Made by a program: the position numbers and the translations under genes | The notes under the pieces: generated by a model | Seen by the model: only the letters and a program-made list of their open reading frames with translations | What the model was told of the DNA's origin: nothing | The model's database searches: none | Assembly (NCBI GenBank): GCA_963734685.1 | Contig: CAVTIC010000007.1 | Location: 186,001-250,000 of the forward strand | Reading direction: 5' to 3' | Source of the DNA: JAOUEA01 sp963734685 | GTDB lineage: Bacteria; Actinomycetota; UBA4738; HRBIN12 | DNA length: 64,000 nt | Shown: positions 53,231 to 62,108 of the stretch, piece by piece | Layout: every line of letters starts with the position of its first letter | How positions within the stretch are numbered: position 1 is the first letter of the stretch

Positions 53231-54400
53231 TCATCCCGCCGGCGAGGCCGCGTCGCGGGCGGGAAGACGGACCGTGAAGGTCGTGCCGACTCCCAGCTCG
53301 CTCTCGACAGCGACCGACCCCCCGTGGTTCTCGGCGACGTGCTTCACGATCGCGAGCCCGAGCCCGGTGCCGCCGGTCTCGCGGGATCGAGCGCGGTCGA
53401 CGCGATAGAAGCGCTCGAAGACCCGCGGTAGGTCGCGGGTGGGGATACCCACGCCCGTGTCGCAGACGGCGAGGACCACCCCGTCGGGCGCCTCCTCGAC
53501 GCCGACGTCGACACGCCCGCCCGGACGTGTGTAGCGCACGGCGTTGTCGATCAGGTTGCGCACGAGGAGCGAGAGGTCCCGAGCCGAACCCGTCACCGAC
53601 ACAGGCGTGGGGGCGACCACCTCGAGCCTGACGTCCCCTTCCCGGGCGGCTTCGTCCGTGCGCTCGGCTTCTTCGCGGACGATCACGTCGAGTCGGACGC
53701 GCTCGCCGAGCTCGCTGCCGGACTCGAGGCGCGAGAGATCGAGCAGATCGGCGACGATCCGCGACAGTCGCAGCGCCTCGCGCTCGAGCTGCACGGCGAA
53801 CCGCGGCACCGCCCCGGGATCCTCGTCGGCGACGGCTCGCAGCGTCTCCGCTGCGGCCTGGATCGACGCTGCCGGCGTCTTCAACTCGTGCGACGCGTTG
53901 GCGACGAAGTCGCGGCGGACCGCTTCGGTCCGTCGCGAATCGGTGATGTCGGTGACCACGACCAGCACGGCTCCCTCGCCGGCGGAGGTCGCGGTGACCC
54001 GCAGCCATCGCGACGGCGACGTGCGTTCCACCTCGATCGTGGCGGCCTCGCCCGAGGTCGCGACCCGGCGCACCATCTCGCGCAGATCGAGGGGGAAGAG
54101 GTTCGAGATGGCGACCGGGCGGGATCCGAGGTGCTGCGTGAGCGCGGCGTTCGCGAACGCGATGCTCTGGTCGGCGTCGAAGAGCAGCACGCCTTCCTGC
54201 ATCGCTTCGAGGATCAGGTCCTGCACCGCTCGTTCGTCTCGGAAGGCGGTCTCGCGGCGCTCGAGCTCCCTGGTGGCGTCGGCCGCACGTCCCTCGGCGA
54301 TGACCGCGGCTCGCCGGGCCCGACGGGCTGCGATGGCGGCTCCGAGCCCGCCTGCGACCACCACGGCGATGACGATGACGACGACCGTGCTCGTGCCCAT
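53231..54400 (-). CDS. senX3: Phosphate-sensing histidine kinase (SenX3/PhoR-like)
   Basis: Membrane histidine kinase of 389 residues. An N-terminal helix (TVVVIVIAVVVAGGLGAAIA) is followed by a coiled linker and a PAS domain (about 60-165, with EGVLLFDADQSIAFANAALT). Next come HisKA with FVANASHELKTPAASIQAAA (phospho-His) and an ATPase domain with N box LVRNLIDNAVRYTRPGG, CDTGVGIPTRDLPRVFERFY and GGTGLGLAIVKHVAENHGG. Divergence from pstSCAB-phoU-regX3 and the single-helix/PAS design fit SenX3. The ATG at 54400 has TACACT (54410-54415) 9 nt upstream, and longer frames read into the PHO-box region. Confidence 0.9.
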   Translation of the reverse strand: MGTSTVVVIVIAVVVAGGLGAAIAARRARRAAVIAEGRAADATRELERRETAFRDERAVQDLILEAMQEGVLLFDADQSIAFANAALTQHLGSRPVAISNLFPLDLREMVRRVATSGEAATIEVERTSPSRWLRVTATSAGEGAVLVVVTDITDSRRTEAVRRDFVANASHELKTPAASIQAAAETLRAVADEDPGAVPRFAVQLEREALRLSRIVADLLDLSRLESGSELGERVRLDVIVREEAERTDEAAREGDVRLEVVAPTPVSVTGSARDLSLLVRNLIDNAVRYTRPGGRVDVGVEEAPDGVVLAVCDTGVGIPTRDLPRVFERFYRVDRARSRETGGTGLGLAIVKHVAENHGGSVAVESELGVGTTFTVRLPARDAASPAG

Positions 54401-54409
54401 GCCGTCGGG

Positions 54410-54415
54410 AGTGTA
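54410..54415 (-). promoter_or_regulatory. Candidate -10 box before the histidine kinase
   Basis: On the minus strand TACACT is followed by 9 nt and the ATG at 54400. The 11-bp repeat pair at 54443-54464 lies 28 nt upstream of it, in the usual activator position. Confidence 0.45.
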
Positions 54416-54442
54416 CGCAGCGCGTTCACCGGTTCCCCCGGC

Positions 54443-54464
54443 GTTCGCCGTGCGTTCATCCAAC
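54443..54464 (+). promoter_or_regulatory. PHO box, two 11-bp repeats (kinase side)
   Basis: GTTCGCCGTGC and GTTCATCCAAC are adjacent 11-bp units fitting the actinobacterial PhoP/RegX3 consensus (GTTCAYYY-type). A further GTTCACC lies at 54424-54430. They suggest phosphate-dependent control of the kinase gene. Confidence 0.65.
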
Positions 54465-54528
54465 GGTCGGACATCCGACCATCTCGGGGTTGCGAGGGCT
54501 CCTTTTCCCGCCATCCCGCGGGGGAGAC

Positions 54529-54561
54529 GTTCATCCAGCGTTCACTTCCGGTCAATCGGGT
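54529..54561 (+). promoter_or_regulatory. PHO box, three 11-bp repeats (pstS side)
   Basis: Units GTTCATCCAGC, GTTCACTTCCG and GTCAATCGGGT start at 54529, 54540 and 54551, exactly 11 bp apart. They lie about 55 nt before the pstS ATG, facing it. The third unit is weaker. Binding by the RegX3-like regulator encoded at 59207 is the expected mechanism. Confidence 0.75.
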
Positions 54562-54616
54562 GTCCACACGGTCTTCCTAACATCGCCCTCGACATGACAT
54601 CCCGAGGAGGGCGTCG

Positions 54617-55665
54617 ATGAGCAAGTTCAGGAAGCACGCGGGCATGCTTGCGGGTCTGCTCGCACTCTCGCTCGTGGCCGCCGCGTGTGGCGACGACGAG
54701 TGGCGGCACGACCGATGGCGGAAGTGCGACGAACGAGCCGTCCGCCGTTTCGGGTTCGATCGTGATCTCGGGCTCGTCGACCGTCGAGCCGATCTCGTCG
54801 ATCGTGGCGGAGATCTTCAACGAAACGAACCCCGAAGTCGCGATCAGCGTCGACGGTCCCGGTACCGGTGACGGGTTCGAGCTCTTCTGCAACGGCGAGA
54901 CCGACATCTCCGACGCCTCTCGCCCGATCGAGCCCGACGAGGCAAAGAACTGCAAGAAGAACGGCATCGAGTACACCGAGCTCGAGATCGGACTCGACGG
55001 CGTGACCGTGATGACGAACCCTGAGAACTCGAGCGTCACATGCCTGAACAACGGCGACCTCTACGCGCTGTTCGGCCCGGAGTCCGTTGGCATCGACACC
55101 TGGAACGGCGCCGACTCGCTCGCGCAGCAGGTCGGCGGCAACGGTGGCTTCCCCGACGCACCGTTGGAGATCACCGCCCCCGGTGAGGAGTCGGGCACCT
55201 ACGACGCTTTCATCGAGCTCGCGGGCATCGAGGACATCGCGCTCGAACAGGGCGTGCCCGAGGACGAAGCGGCGACGCTGCGGAAGGACTACACGGCGTC
55301 GCCGAACGACAACGTGATCATCACGGCGATGGAAGGCTCACCCAGCGCGCTCGGGTTCGTGGGCTTCGCCTTCGCCGAGGAAGCCGGTGACGCGGTCAAG
55401 GAGATCGAGGTCGACGGCGGCGACGGGTTGCGTGGCGCCGTCGGCCGAGACGATCTCGGACGGCTCGTACCCGCTGTCCCGCTCGCTCTACATCTACGTC
55501 AGCAGCGAGGCGGCCGCGCGACCCGAGGTCGCGGCTTACGTCGACTACTACCTCTCCGACGAAGCCATCGCCACCGGCGGGCTGGCCGAGCAGGTGGGCT
55601 ACATCGCCCTGCCGGCCGATCGGATCGAGGCCACCCGCTCCACGTGGGAGTCGGCGTCAGCCTGA
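54617..55665 (+). CDS. pstS: Phosphate-binding lipoprotein PstS, two frameshifts
   Basis: High-affinity extracytoplasmic phosphate receptor of the Pst ABC importer, about 349 residues. The lipoprotein signal ends SLVAAACGDD. After a frame change near 54700 the mature protein reads SIVISGSSTVEPISSIVAEI, VDGPGTGDGFELFCNGETDI and SDASRPIEPDE, which supply phosphate ligands. APGEESGTYDAF follows, with the other Ser/Arg-type ligand loop. After a second change near 55430 the end is DGSYPLSRSLYIYVS and EQVGYIALPADRI. Both changes are one base with no lost motif. GAGGAGGG precedes the ATG at 54617. A hairpin follows the stop. Confidence 0.92.
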
Positions 55666-55685
55666 TCGAGGAACCACCCGGTCTG

Positions 55686-55713
55686 GGGCCGGACGGCATA
55701 CGCCGTCCGGCCC
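55686..55713 (+). terminator. Hairpin between pstS and pstC
   Basis: A perfect 12-bp stem GGGCCGGACGGC / GCCGTCCGGCCC with an ATAC loop and a pyrimidine tail, 21 nt after pstS. It probably limits transcription or stabilises the pstS message, giving more binding protein than permease. Confidence 0.75.
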
Positions 55714-55752
55714 TTCTCCCGATACGACACCGAGGGTAAGGTAGCCGCCACC

Positions 55753-56703
55753 ATGGCCACGACGACGGGAGACCCGGGGCTGTCGATCAAGGGGCTACAA
55801 GGTAGTCCGCAGCGCAGGCGCAAGGAGTCGTTCGTCCGCGCCTTGCTGGCGCTGTCGGCGGGCATCTCGCTCGTCATCAGCGTCGCGATCGTCATCGCGC
55901 TGGTGGGCCAGGCGATCAGCTTCCTCGCGAAGGTAGATCTCGGCCAGCTCTGGACGGATGGGTGGTTCCCACGCCGAGGCGAGTTCGACGTGCTCACGAT
56001 CTTCATCGGCACGCTCGAGGTCTCCGTGATCGCGATGCTGATCGCCACCCCGCTGGGTCTGGGGGCAGCGATGTATCTTGCCGAGTACGCCAACCCGAAA
56101 ACCCGTCGCCGGCTGAAGCCGATACTGGAGACGCTGGCCGGGATCCCCAGCGTCGTGCTCGGGTACTTCGCGCTCCAGGTGATCAATCCGGCGATCGTGC
56201 AGAACGTGTTCAATGCCACGAGCACGTTCACGATCATGGCTGCCGGCATCGGCGTGGGCATACTCACGATCCCGCTGGTCGCCTCCGTCGCCGAGGACGC
56301 GATGTACGCGGTGCCCGGGGCCCTGCGCGAGGCGGCCTACGGCATCGGCGCACGCCGGCGCACGGTCACCACGAAGGTGGTCTTCCCGGCAGCGGTCTCG
56401 GGCATCGTGGCCTCGTTGATCCTCGGGTTCTCACGGGCGCTCGGTGAGACCATGGTCGTGGCGATCGCTGCCGGGGCGACCTCGGGCGCGTCGCGGCACT
56501 GGAACCCCTTGGTGCCGGGGCAGACGATGACCGGGGCGATCTCTTCGCTGGCGATCGGCTCGGACCAGGTGAAGAGCTCGGGTGCGAGCGAGGTCAACCC
56601 GTTCGACGCCCTCTACTTCGTCGGGCTGCTGCTGTTCGTGCTGACCCTGGCGATGAACGTGCTGTCCGAGCGTTTCGTGCGCCGGGTCAGGAAGGACTAC
56701 TGA
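55753..56703 (+). CDS. pstC: Phosphate ABC transporter permease PstC
   Basis: Membrane permease of 316 residues with about six helices. Recognised by the PstC-type sequence GTLEVSVIAMLIATPLGLGA, MYLAEYANPKTRRRLKPILE and TLAGIPSVVLGYFALQVINP. The EAA loop is REAAYGIGARRRTVTTKVVF and is followed by SRALGETMVVAIAAG. The N-terminal cytoplasmic segment is about 28 residues long. It overlaps pstA by one base (TGATG). It forms the channel with PstA and is powered by PstB. Confidence 0.96.
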   Translation: MATTTGDPGLSIKGLQGSPQRRRKESFVRALLALSAGISLVISVAIVIALVGQAISFLAKVDLGQLWTDGWFPRRGEFDVLTIFIGTLEVSVIAMLIATPLGLGAAMYLAEYANPKTRRRLKPILETLAGIPSVVLGYFALQVINPAIVQNVFNATSTFTIMAAGIGVGILTIPLVASVAEDAMYAVPGALREAAYGIGARRRTVTTKVVFPAAVSGIVASLILGFSRALGETMVVAIAAGATSGASRHWNPLVPGQTMTGAISSLAIGSDQVKSSGASEVNPFDALYFVGLLLFVLTLAMNVLSERFVRRVRKDY

Positions 56704-57650
56704 TGTCGGCCATCGCGCCCACCGCTCAAGTTCGCAGCACCGTGGAACTGGCACTGCGGGGGTCGAAGCGGGATGTCGCGGGCCGGGTCTTCCAGGGCGC
56801 GCTGCTCCTCTCGCTGCTCCTCGCGCTCTTGATCCTGATCGTGCTGCTCGGAACCACGCTCGTCGCGGCGTGGCCCGTGCTCTCGACGCGACTGGGTGAC
56901 TTCGTCACGAGCAACGTGTCGAGTCTGGACACCCGGGCCGGGGTTCGCCAGGGCATCGTCGGCTCGCTGATCCTGATCGGGTTCGTGGCGGTCGTCGCCA
57001 TGCCGATGGGCATCGCTGCGGCGATCTACCTGCAGGAGTACGCGCGAGACACCAGGCTCAATCGTCTGCTCACGACCAACATCCGCAACCTCGCCGGCGT
57101 CCCGTCGATCGTCTACGGCATCCTCGGCCTCGTGCTGTTCGTCCAGGCGCTCCGCGCGATCACCGGCCCCGATTCGTTCGGTCGCAGCTACATCTCAGGT
57201 GGCTTGACCCTCGCGGTGCTCGTGCTCCCGATCGTCATCCTGATCTCGATGGAAGCGCTCCGAGCGGTGCCGAAGAGCATCCGCGAGGCCGCATACGGGG
57301 TCGGTGCCACGCGATGGGAGGTCGTGCGCAGCCACGTGCTTCCGTACGCGGCCCCCGGCATCTTCACCGGCACGATCCTGTCGCTCGCCCGCGCGTTCGG
57401 CGAGACGGCGCCGTTGCTGCTGGTCGGCGCCGTGACCGGGTACCTGTCGACGCCCTCGGGCCGGACCCCGCTCGAGATCCTGCAGGGTCAGTACACGTCG
57501 CTTCCGACCCAGATCTTCTCCTGGTCGAGACTCGCGGGCGAGGGCTGGAAGGCCAACACGGCCGCGGCCATCATCGTGCTGCTGGTGATCATCCTCGCGG
57601 TGAACTTCGCCGCGATCCTGCTGAGGAACCGATATGACCGAAGGTGGTGA
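56703..57650 (+). CDS. pstA: Phosphate ABC transporter permease PstA
   Basis: Membrane permease of 315 residues with six predicted helices. Diagnostic stretches are GIAAAIYLQEYARDTRLNRL, NIRNLAGVPSIVYGILGLVL, the EAA-loop REAAYGVGATRWEVVRSHVL and ARAFGETAPLLLVGAVTGYL. The charged residues that form the phosphate path in PstA (Glu in AFGETAP, Arg in EYARD) are kept. Its start overlaps the pstC stop, and it ends 5 nt before pstB. Confidence 0.96.
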   Translation: MSAIAPTAQVRSTVELALRGSKRDVAGRVFQGALLLSLLLALLILIVLLGTTLVAAWPVLSTRLGDFVTSNVSSLDTRAGVRQGIVGSLILIGFVAVVAMPMGIAAAIYLQEYARDTRLNRLLTTNIRNLAGVPSIVYGILGLVLFVQALRAITGPDSFGRSYISGGLTLAVLVLPIVILISMEALRAVPKSIREAAYGVGATRWEVVRSHVLPYAAPGIFTGTILSLARAFGETAPLLLVGAVTGYLSTPSGRTPLEILQGQYTSLPTQIFSWSRLAGEGWKANTAAAIIVLLVIILAVNFAAILLRNRYDRRW

Positions 57651-57655
57651 GCCCG

Positions 57656-58531
57656 ATGGATACGACCGACCTGACCCCGGTGGCTCCCGTCGCCGACGAA
57701 GGTCCGCAACTCGTGGTGAAGGCGTCCGCCGTGACCGAGGCCGAGGAGGCGACCCGCGAGGTCGTCTTCTCGACCACCGACCTCGCCGTGTTCTACGGCG
57801 ACTTCCGCGCGGTGCGCGACATCAACCTGCCGATCCTGAAGAACGAGATCACGGCGCTGATCGGACCGTCGGGTTGCGGCAAGACGACGTTCCTGCGCTG
57901 TCTGAACCGCATGAACGATCTGATCGAGGGCGCCCGGGTCGAGGGGACCCTGCTCTATCACGGTGTCGACCTCTACGACGAGCGGGTCGACCCGGTCGAG
58001 GTGCGGCGGCGCATCGGCATGGTGTTCCAGAAGCCGAACCCGTTCCCGAAGTCGATCTACGACAACATCGCGTTCGGGCCGAAGATCGCCGGGTACAAGG
58101 GCAACATGGACGACCTGGTGGAGGAGAGCCTCAACAGGGCCGCGCTCTGGGACGAGGTGAAGGACAAGCTGAAGGAATCGGGCCTGGCGCTCTCCGGAGG
58201 CCAGCAGCAGCGGCTGTGCATCGCCCGGGCGATCGCGACGAAGCCCGACGTGATCCTGATGGACGAGCCGTGCTCGGCGCTCGACCCGATCGCCACCGCG
58301 AAGATCGAAGACCTGATGCAGGAGCTGGTGGCCGACTACACGATCGTGATCGTGACGCACAACATGCAGCAGGCCGCACGCGTCTCGGATCGCACGGCCT
58401 TCTTCACGGTCGAGGTGCACGACGACGGATCCCGCACCGGCACGATCGTCGAGTTCGACCGCACCGAGACGGTGTTCACGAACCCGACCGACCAGCGGAC
58501 CGAGGACTACGTGACGGGGCGGTTCGGATGA
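57656..58531 (+). CDS. pstB: Phosphate ABC transporter ATP-binding protein PstB
   Basis: ATPase of 291 residues energising phosphate uptake. Walker A LIGPSGCGKTTFLRCLNRMN, Q-loop MVFQKPNPFPKSIYDNIAFG, signature LALSGGQQQRLCIARAIATK, Walker B VILMDEPCSALDPIATAKIE and the switch His in IVIVTHNMQQAARVSDRTAF are intact. The N terminus is about 30 residues longer than in E. coli PstB, and GTG 57644 would lengthen it further. ATG 57656 has AAGGTGG upstream. It overlaps phoU by 4 nt (ATGA). Confidence 0.97.
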   Translation: MDTTDLTPVAPVADEGPQLVVKASAVTEAEEATREVVFSTTDLAVFYGDFRAVRDINLPILKNEITALIGPSGCGKTTFLRCLNRMNDLIEGARVEGTLLYHGVDLYDERVDPVEVRRRIGMVFQKPNPFPKSIYDNIAFGPKIAGYKGNMDDLVEESLNRAALWDEVKDKLKESGLALSGGQQQRLCIARAIATKPDVILMDEPCSALDPIATAKIEDLMQELVADYTIVIVTHNMQQAARVSDRTAFFTVEVHDDGSRTGTIVEFDRTETVFTNPTDQRTEDYVTGRFG

Positions 58532-59210
58532 CCAGGGAGAGCTTCCACGAGGAACTCGAGAAGACCGAGCTCGAGCTGTTGAGCCTGGGCGAGCTGGCGG
58601 CGACCTCGGTGCAGCGGGCCGTCGAGGCACTGATCCAGCACGACGACGAGAAGGCGCAGGCGGTGATCGATGCCGACGACCAGATCGACGAGCTCTACCT
58701 CAAGATCGACAACGACGTGCTCCAGATGCTCGCTCTGCAGTCGCCGGTGGCGCAGGACCTGCGCTTGATCTCCGCGATCCTCCACTGCGACCTGCACCTC
58801 GAGCGTGTCGGCGACCAGGCCGTGAACGTCGCGAAGATGTACCTCTGGACGAAGGACGCGCGTGGCAGCGAGACGATGCGCATGCAGATCGAGGAGATGG
58901 GCACGCTCGTCGTGGCCATGGTGCGCACCGCGATGGAGTCGTTCGGGACGCCGCGACCTCGAGCTGGCGCTGAAGGTGCCGACGATGGACGACCCCGTCG
59001 ATCGCCTGAACCGCAACACCCATCTGGAGGCGCTCAAGCTCGCCGACGACTCGCTCCCAGCTCGACTGGGGTCTCCACATGAACATGGCTGCCAGGGCGC
59101 TGGAGCGGGTCGGCGACAACGCCGTCGACATCGCCGAGCAGGTGGGCTTCCTGCTCACCGGCGAGTTCCGGGAGTTCACCGACGCGTCGCACCCGGTGGT
59201 GATGGAGTGA
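58528..59210 (+). CDS. phoU: Phosphate regulator PhoU, two frameshifts
   Basis: Cytoplasmic negative regulator of about 227 residues built of two PhoU three-helix repeats. Repeat one is intact: FHEELEKTELELLSLGELAA and QSPVAQDLRLISAILHCDLH, then LERVGDQAVNVAKMYLW with metal ligands. Repeat two is readable after one-base changes near 58945 and 59060: DDPVDRLNRNTHLEALKLAD, then WGLHMNMAARALERVGDNAV and DIAEQVGFLLTGEFREF. It links transporter state to the SenX3-like kinase. The start overlaps pstB and the stop overlaps the regX3 GTG (GTGA). Confidence 0.9.
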
Positions 59211-59945
59211 GCGCTGTGCCCGATGAGCTGCCGGAGGCCCTGACGACCCCGGAACCCTCGGCGTACATCCTGATCGTCGAGGACGAGGAGTCGCTCGCCG
59301 ACTCCGTCCGCTACAACCTCGAGCGCGAGGGGTTCCGGGTCGCGGTCGCCGGCGACGGGCGCCGGGCGCTCGACCGGTTCCGGTCGGAGCAGCCGTCGCT
59401 CGTGATCCTCGACCTGATGTTGCCGGAGATCTCCGGGCTCGACGTCTGTCGCACGATCCGCGCCGAATCGGACGTGCCGATCATCATGGTGACCGCCAAG
59501 GACTCGGAGGCCGACAAGGTGACCGGGCTCGAGCTCGGTGCGGACGACTACGTCACGAAGCCGTTCTCGGTTCGCGAGCTCGTCTCGCGCGTGCGAGCGC
59601 ACCTTCGTCGGGCCGGCATGCGGGGCGAGATCGCGCCGGCCGAGGAGGTGCTTGCACGGTGGCCCGGTCGAGATGGACGTCGCCCGCCACGAGGTGCGCG
59701 TGCGCGGCGACGCCGTGGCCTTCCCGCCGAAGGAGTTCGAGCTCCTGGAGGCGTTCCTGCGCCGGAAGGACCGGCTCCTCACCCGGGTGTTCCTGATCGA
59801 GGAGGTCTGGGGCGCCGACTACGTGGGAGACACGAAGACGCTCGACGTGCACGTGAAGCGAATCCGGCAGAAGATCGAGGAAGACCCGCACGCCCCGCGT
59901 CATCTGGTGACCGTGCGTGGCCTCGGCTACAAGTACGTGGACTGA
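59207..59945 (+). CDS. regX3: Phosphate response regulator (RegX3/PhoB-like, OmpR family), one frameshift
   Basis: Response regulator of about 246 residues. The receiver has YILIVEDEESLADSVRYNLE (acidic pocket), PSLVILDLMLPEISGLDVCR (phosphorylated Asp) and GADDYVTKPFSVRELVSRVR (Lys). After a one-base change near 59655 the winged-helix output domain continues as AFPPKEFELLEAFLRRKDRL, DTKTLDVHVKRIRQKIEEDP and TVRGLGYKYVD. It has a 20-residue N-terminal extension before the receiver. It is the likely partner of the kinase at 53231-54400 and the likely binder of the PHO boxes. Confidence 0.9.
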
Positions 59946-60029
59946 TCTCGTCGGCCGAACGCCGGCGATGCAGACCTTCGACGGTTGCCTCCGTGCGCGC
60001 CCCGTCCGTAGCATGGCATGCTGCCGACC

Positions 60030-62108
60030 ATGGATGCCCACGCCTTCCCCGAACCAGTGAGCGAGACCGCATCCCGGTTCATCAACCGGGAGCTGTCGTG
60101 GCTGGACTTCAACGACCGGGTGCTGGCGCTCGCCGAAGACCCGTCGCGCCCGCTCCTCGAACGGGTGAAGTTCGTCGCGATCTACACGCAGAACCTCGAC
60201 GAGTTCTTCCAGGTCCGTGTCTCCGGCCTCGAGGAACAGGTCGAGGCGGGCGTGACGGCGACGACGCCGGACGGCATGGGTCCGCGCGAGCAGCTGGAGG
60301 CGATCCGTGAACGGGTCTCGGGGTTGCAGGCCCGAGCAGACGAGCTGGTCGCCGGCGACCTGCTGCCGGCGCTCGAGAAGGAACGCATCCGCCTCGTGCA
60401 CTGGGAGCAGCTGGCGGACGCCGACAAGGAATTCCTCGGCCGGCGGTTCCGCGACCGCATCTTCCCGGTGCTCACGCCGCTCTCGGTCGACCCCGCGCAT
60501 CCGTTCCCCTACATCTCGAGCTTGTCCTTGAACCTCGCTGCGGCGATCCGCGATCCTCTCACGGGCGAGCGGCGCTTCGCCCGGGTGAAGATCCCGCCGC
60601 TGCTGCCGCGGTTCACCGATCTGCCCGACGGCGATCGGTTCGTACCGTTGGAGGAGGTCGTGGCCGCCCATCTCGACCAGCTCTTCCCGGGTATGGACAT
60701 CGTCGACGTGCACGTGTTCCGAGTCACTCGCGACGCCGACGTGGAGGTCGAGGAGGACGAGGCCGACGACCTGCTGGCCGCGATCGAGACGGTGCTCCAG
60801 CGCCGGCAGCGAGGTGCCACCGCCGTCAGGCTCGAGATCGATCCCACCATGAGCGACGAGATGCGCCACCTGCTGATGCGGGAGCTGGGCGTCGAGGATT
60901 CGCAGATCTACGTGGACGACGACGGTCTGCTCGCGGCGGGGGACCTCTGGTATTTCGTGGGGCTCGATCGGCCCGAGCTGAAGGAAGAGCCGTGGTCGCC
61001 CGTGACGCCGCCCCCCTTGCAGGTGTCGGAGGGCACGGCCGACGTCTTCGAGGCGATCCGGCGCGGCGACATCCTCGTGCACCATCCGTACGACTCGTTC
61101 TCGGCCTCGGTCGAGGCGTTCGTCGAGCAGGCCGCAGGCGATCCCGACGTGCTCGCGATCAAGCAGACCCTGTACCGCACCTCCGCGGACAGCCCGATCA
61201 TCCGGTCGCTCGTGAAGGCGGCCGGGGCCGGCAAGCAGGTGGTCGCCCTCGTCGAGCTGAAGGCGCGCTTCGACGAGCTCGCGAACATCTCCTTCGCGAA
61301 GACGCTCGAGACCGCCGGCGTCCACGTCGTGTACGGGGTGGTGGGGCTGAAGACCCACGCGAAGACCTCGCTGGTCGTCCGGCGGGAAGGCGGAGGCATC
61401 CGGCGCTATGCGCACATCGGCACCGGCAACTACAACCCGACGACCGCGCGGATCTACGAGGACATCGGCCTGCTCACCGCGGACCCCGACCTCGGCGCCG
61501 ACCTCACCGACCTCTTCAACCTGCTCACGGGGTACAGCCGCCAGCGCGAGTACCGGAAGCTGCTCGTCGCGCCGGTCACGATGCGCCCGGGCCTCGAGGC
61601 GTTGATCCGGCGAGAGATGGCCACGGACGACGGCTCGATCGTGCTCAAGATGAACAGCCTCGTCGACGCCGATCTGATCGACACGCTCTACGAGGCATCG
61701 CAGGCAGGCGTCGGCATCGACCTGCTCGTGCGCGGCATCTGCTGTCTGCGTCCAGGCGTGCCGGGACTCTCCGACGGCATCCGCGTCCGGTCGATCGTGG
61801 GGCGATTCCTCGAGCACTCCCGCATCTACCGGTTCGGCAGCGAGACGCGAGGGTTCGACTACCTGATCGGATCGGCCGACTGGATGCCGCGCAACCTCGA
61901 CCGGCGCGTGGAGGCCCTCACGCCGGTGGAGGACCCAGCCCTCAAGGAGCGCCTGGCCGAGATCATCAGGGTCGGGATGGACGACGACGAGCTCGCATGG
62001 GAGCTCGACCCCGAGGGGCGGTGGCACAAGGTCCCGCCGGTCCACGGCGTCGAGGCGCACCGGGCGCTGCAGGAGCTCGCGGTCGTGCGGGCGGGCGGCG
62101 AACGGTGA
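60030..62108 (+). CDS. ppk1: Polyphosphate kinase 1
   Basis: Intact polyphosphate kinase of 692 residues that reversibly polymerises the gamma-phosphate of ATP into polyphosphate. The N-terminal domain starts RFINRELSWLDFNDRVLALA, then KFVAIYTQNLDEFFQVRVSG. The active site has IKQTLYRTSADSPIIRSL, VVALVELKARFDELANISFA, the phosphorylated His in GLKTHAKTSLVVR, YAHIGTGNYNPTTARIYEDI, and RGICCLRPGVPG before the second His in FLEHSRIYRFG. ATG 60030 fits the conserved N terminus, and ATG 60018 adds four residues. The stop overlaps the next gene (GTGA). Confidence 0.98.
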   Translation: MDAHAFPEPVSETASRFINRELSWLDFNDRVLALAEDPSRPLLERVKFVAIYTQNLDEFFQVRVSGLEEQVEAGVTATTPDGMGPREQLEAIRERVSGLQARADELVAGDLLPALEKERIRLVHWEQLADADKEFLGRRFRDRIFPVLTPLSVDPAHPFPYISSLSLNLAAAIRDPLTGERRFARVKIPPLLPRFTDLPDGDRFVPLEEVVAAHLDQLFPGMDIVDVHVFRVTRDADVEVEEDEADDLLAAIETVLQRRQRGATAVRLEIDPTMSDEMRHLLMRELGVEDSQIYVDDDGLLAAGDLWYFVGLDRPELKEEPWSPVTPPPLQVSEGTADVFEAIRRGDILVHHPYDSFSASVEAFVEQAAGDPDVLAIKQTLYRTSADSPIIRSLVKAAGAGKQVVALVELKARFDELANISFAKTLETAGVHVVYGVVGLKTHAKTSLVVRREGGGIRRYAHIGTGNYNPTTARIYEDIGLLTADPDLGADLTDLFNLLTGYSRQREYRKLLVAPVTMRPGLEALIRREMATDDGSIVLKMNSLVDADLIDTLYEASQAGVGIDLLVRGICCLRPGVPGLSDGIRVRSIVGRFLEHSRIYRFGSETRGFDYLIGSADWMPRNLDRRVEALTPVEDPALKERLAEIIRVGMDDDELAWELDPEGRWHKVPPVHGVEAHRALQELAVVRAGGER

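Noticed and set aside
59553..62060. Open frame of 835 codons antisense to ppk1
   Set aside because: High-GC shadow of ppk1, which has complete catalytic motifs. The antisense product has no recognisable domain.
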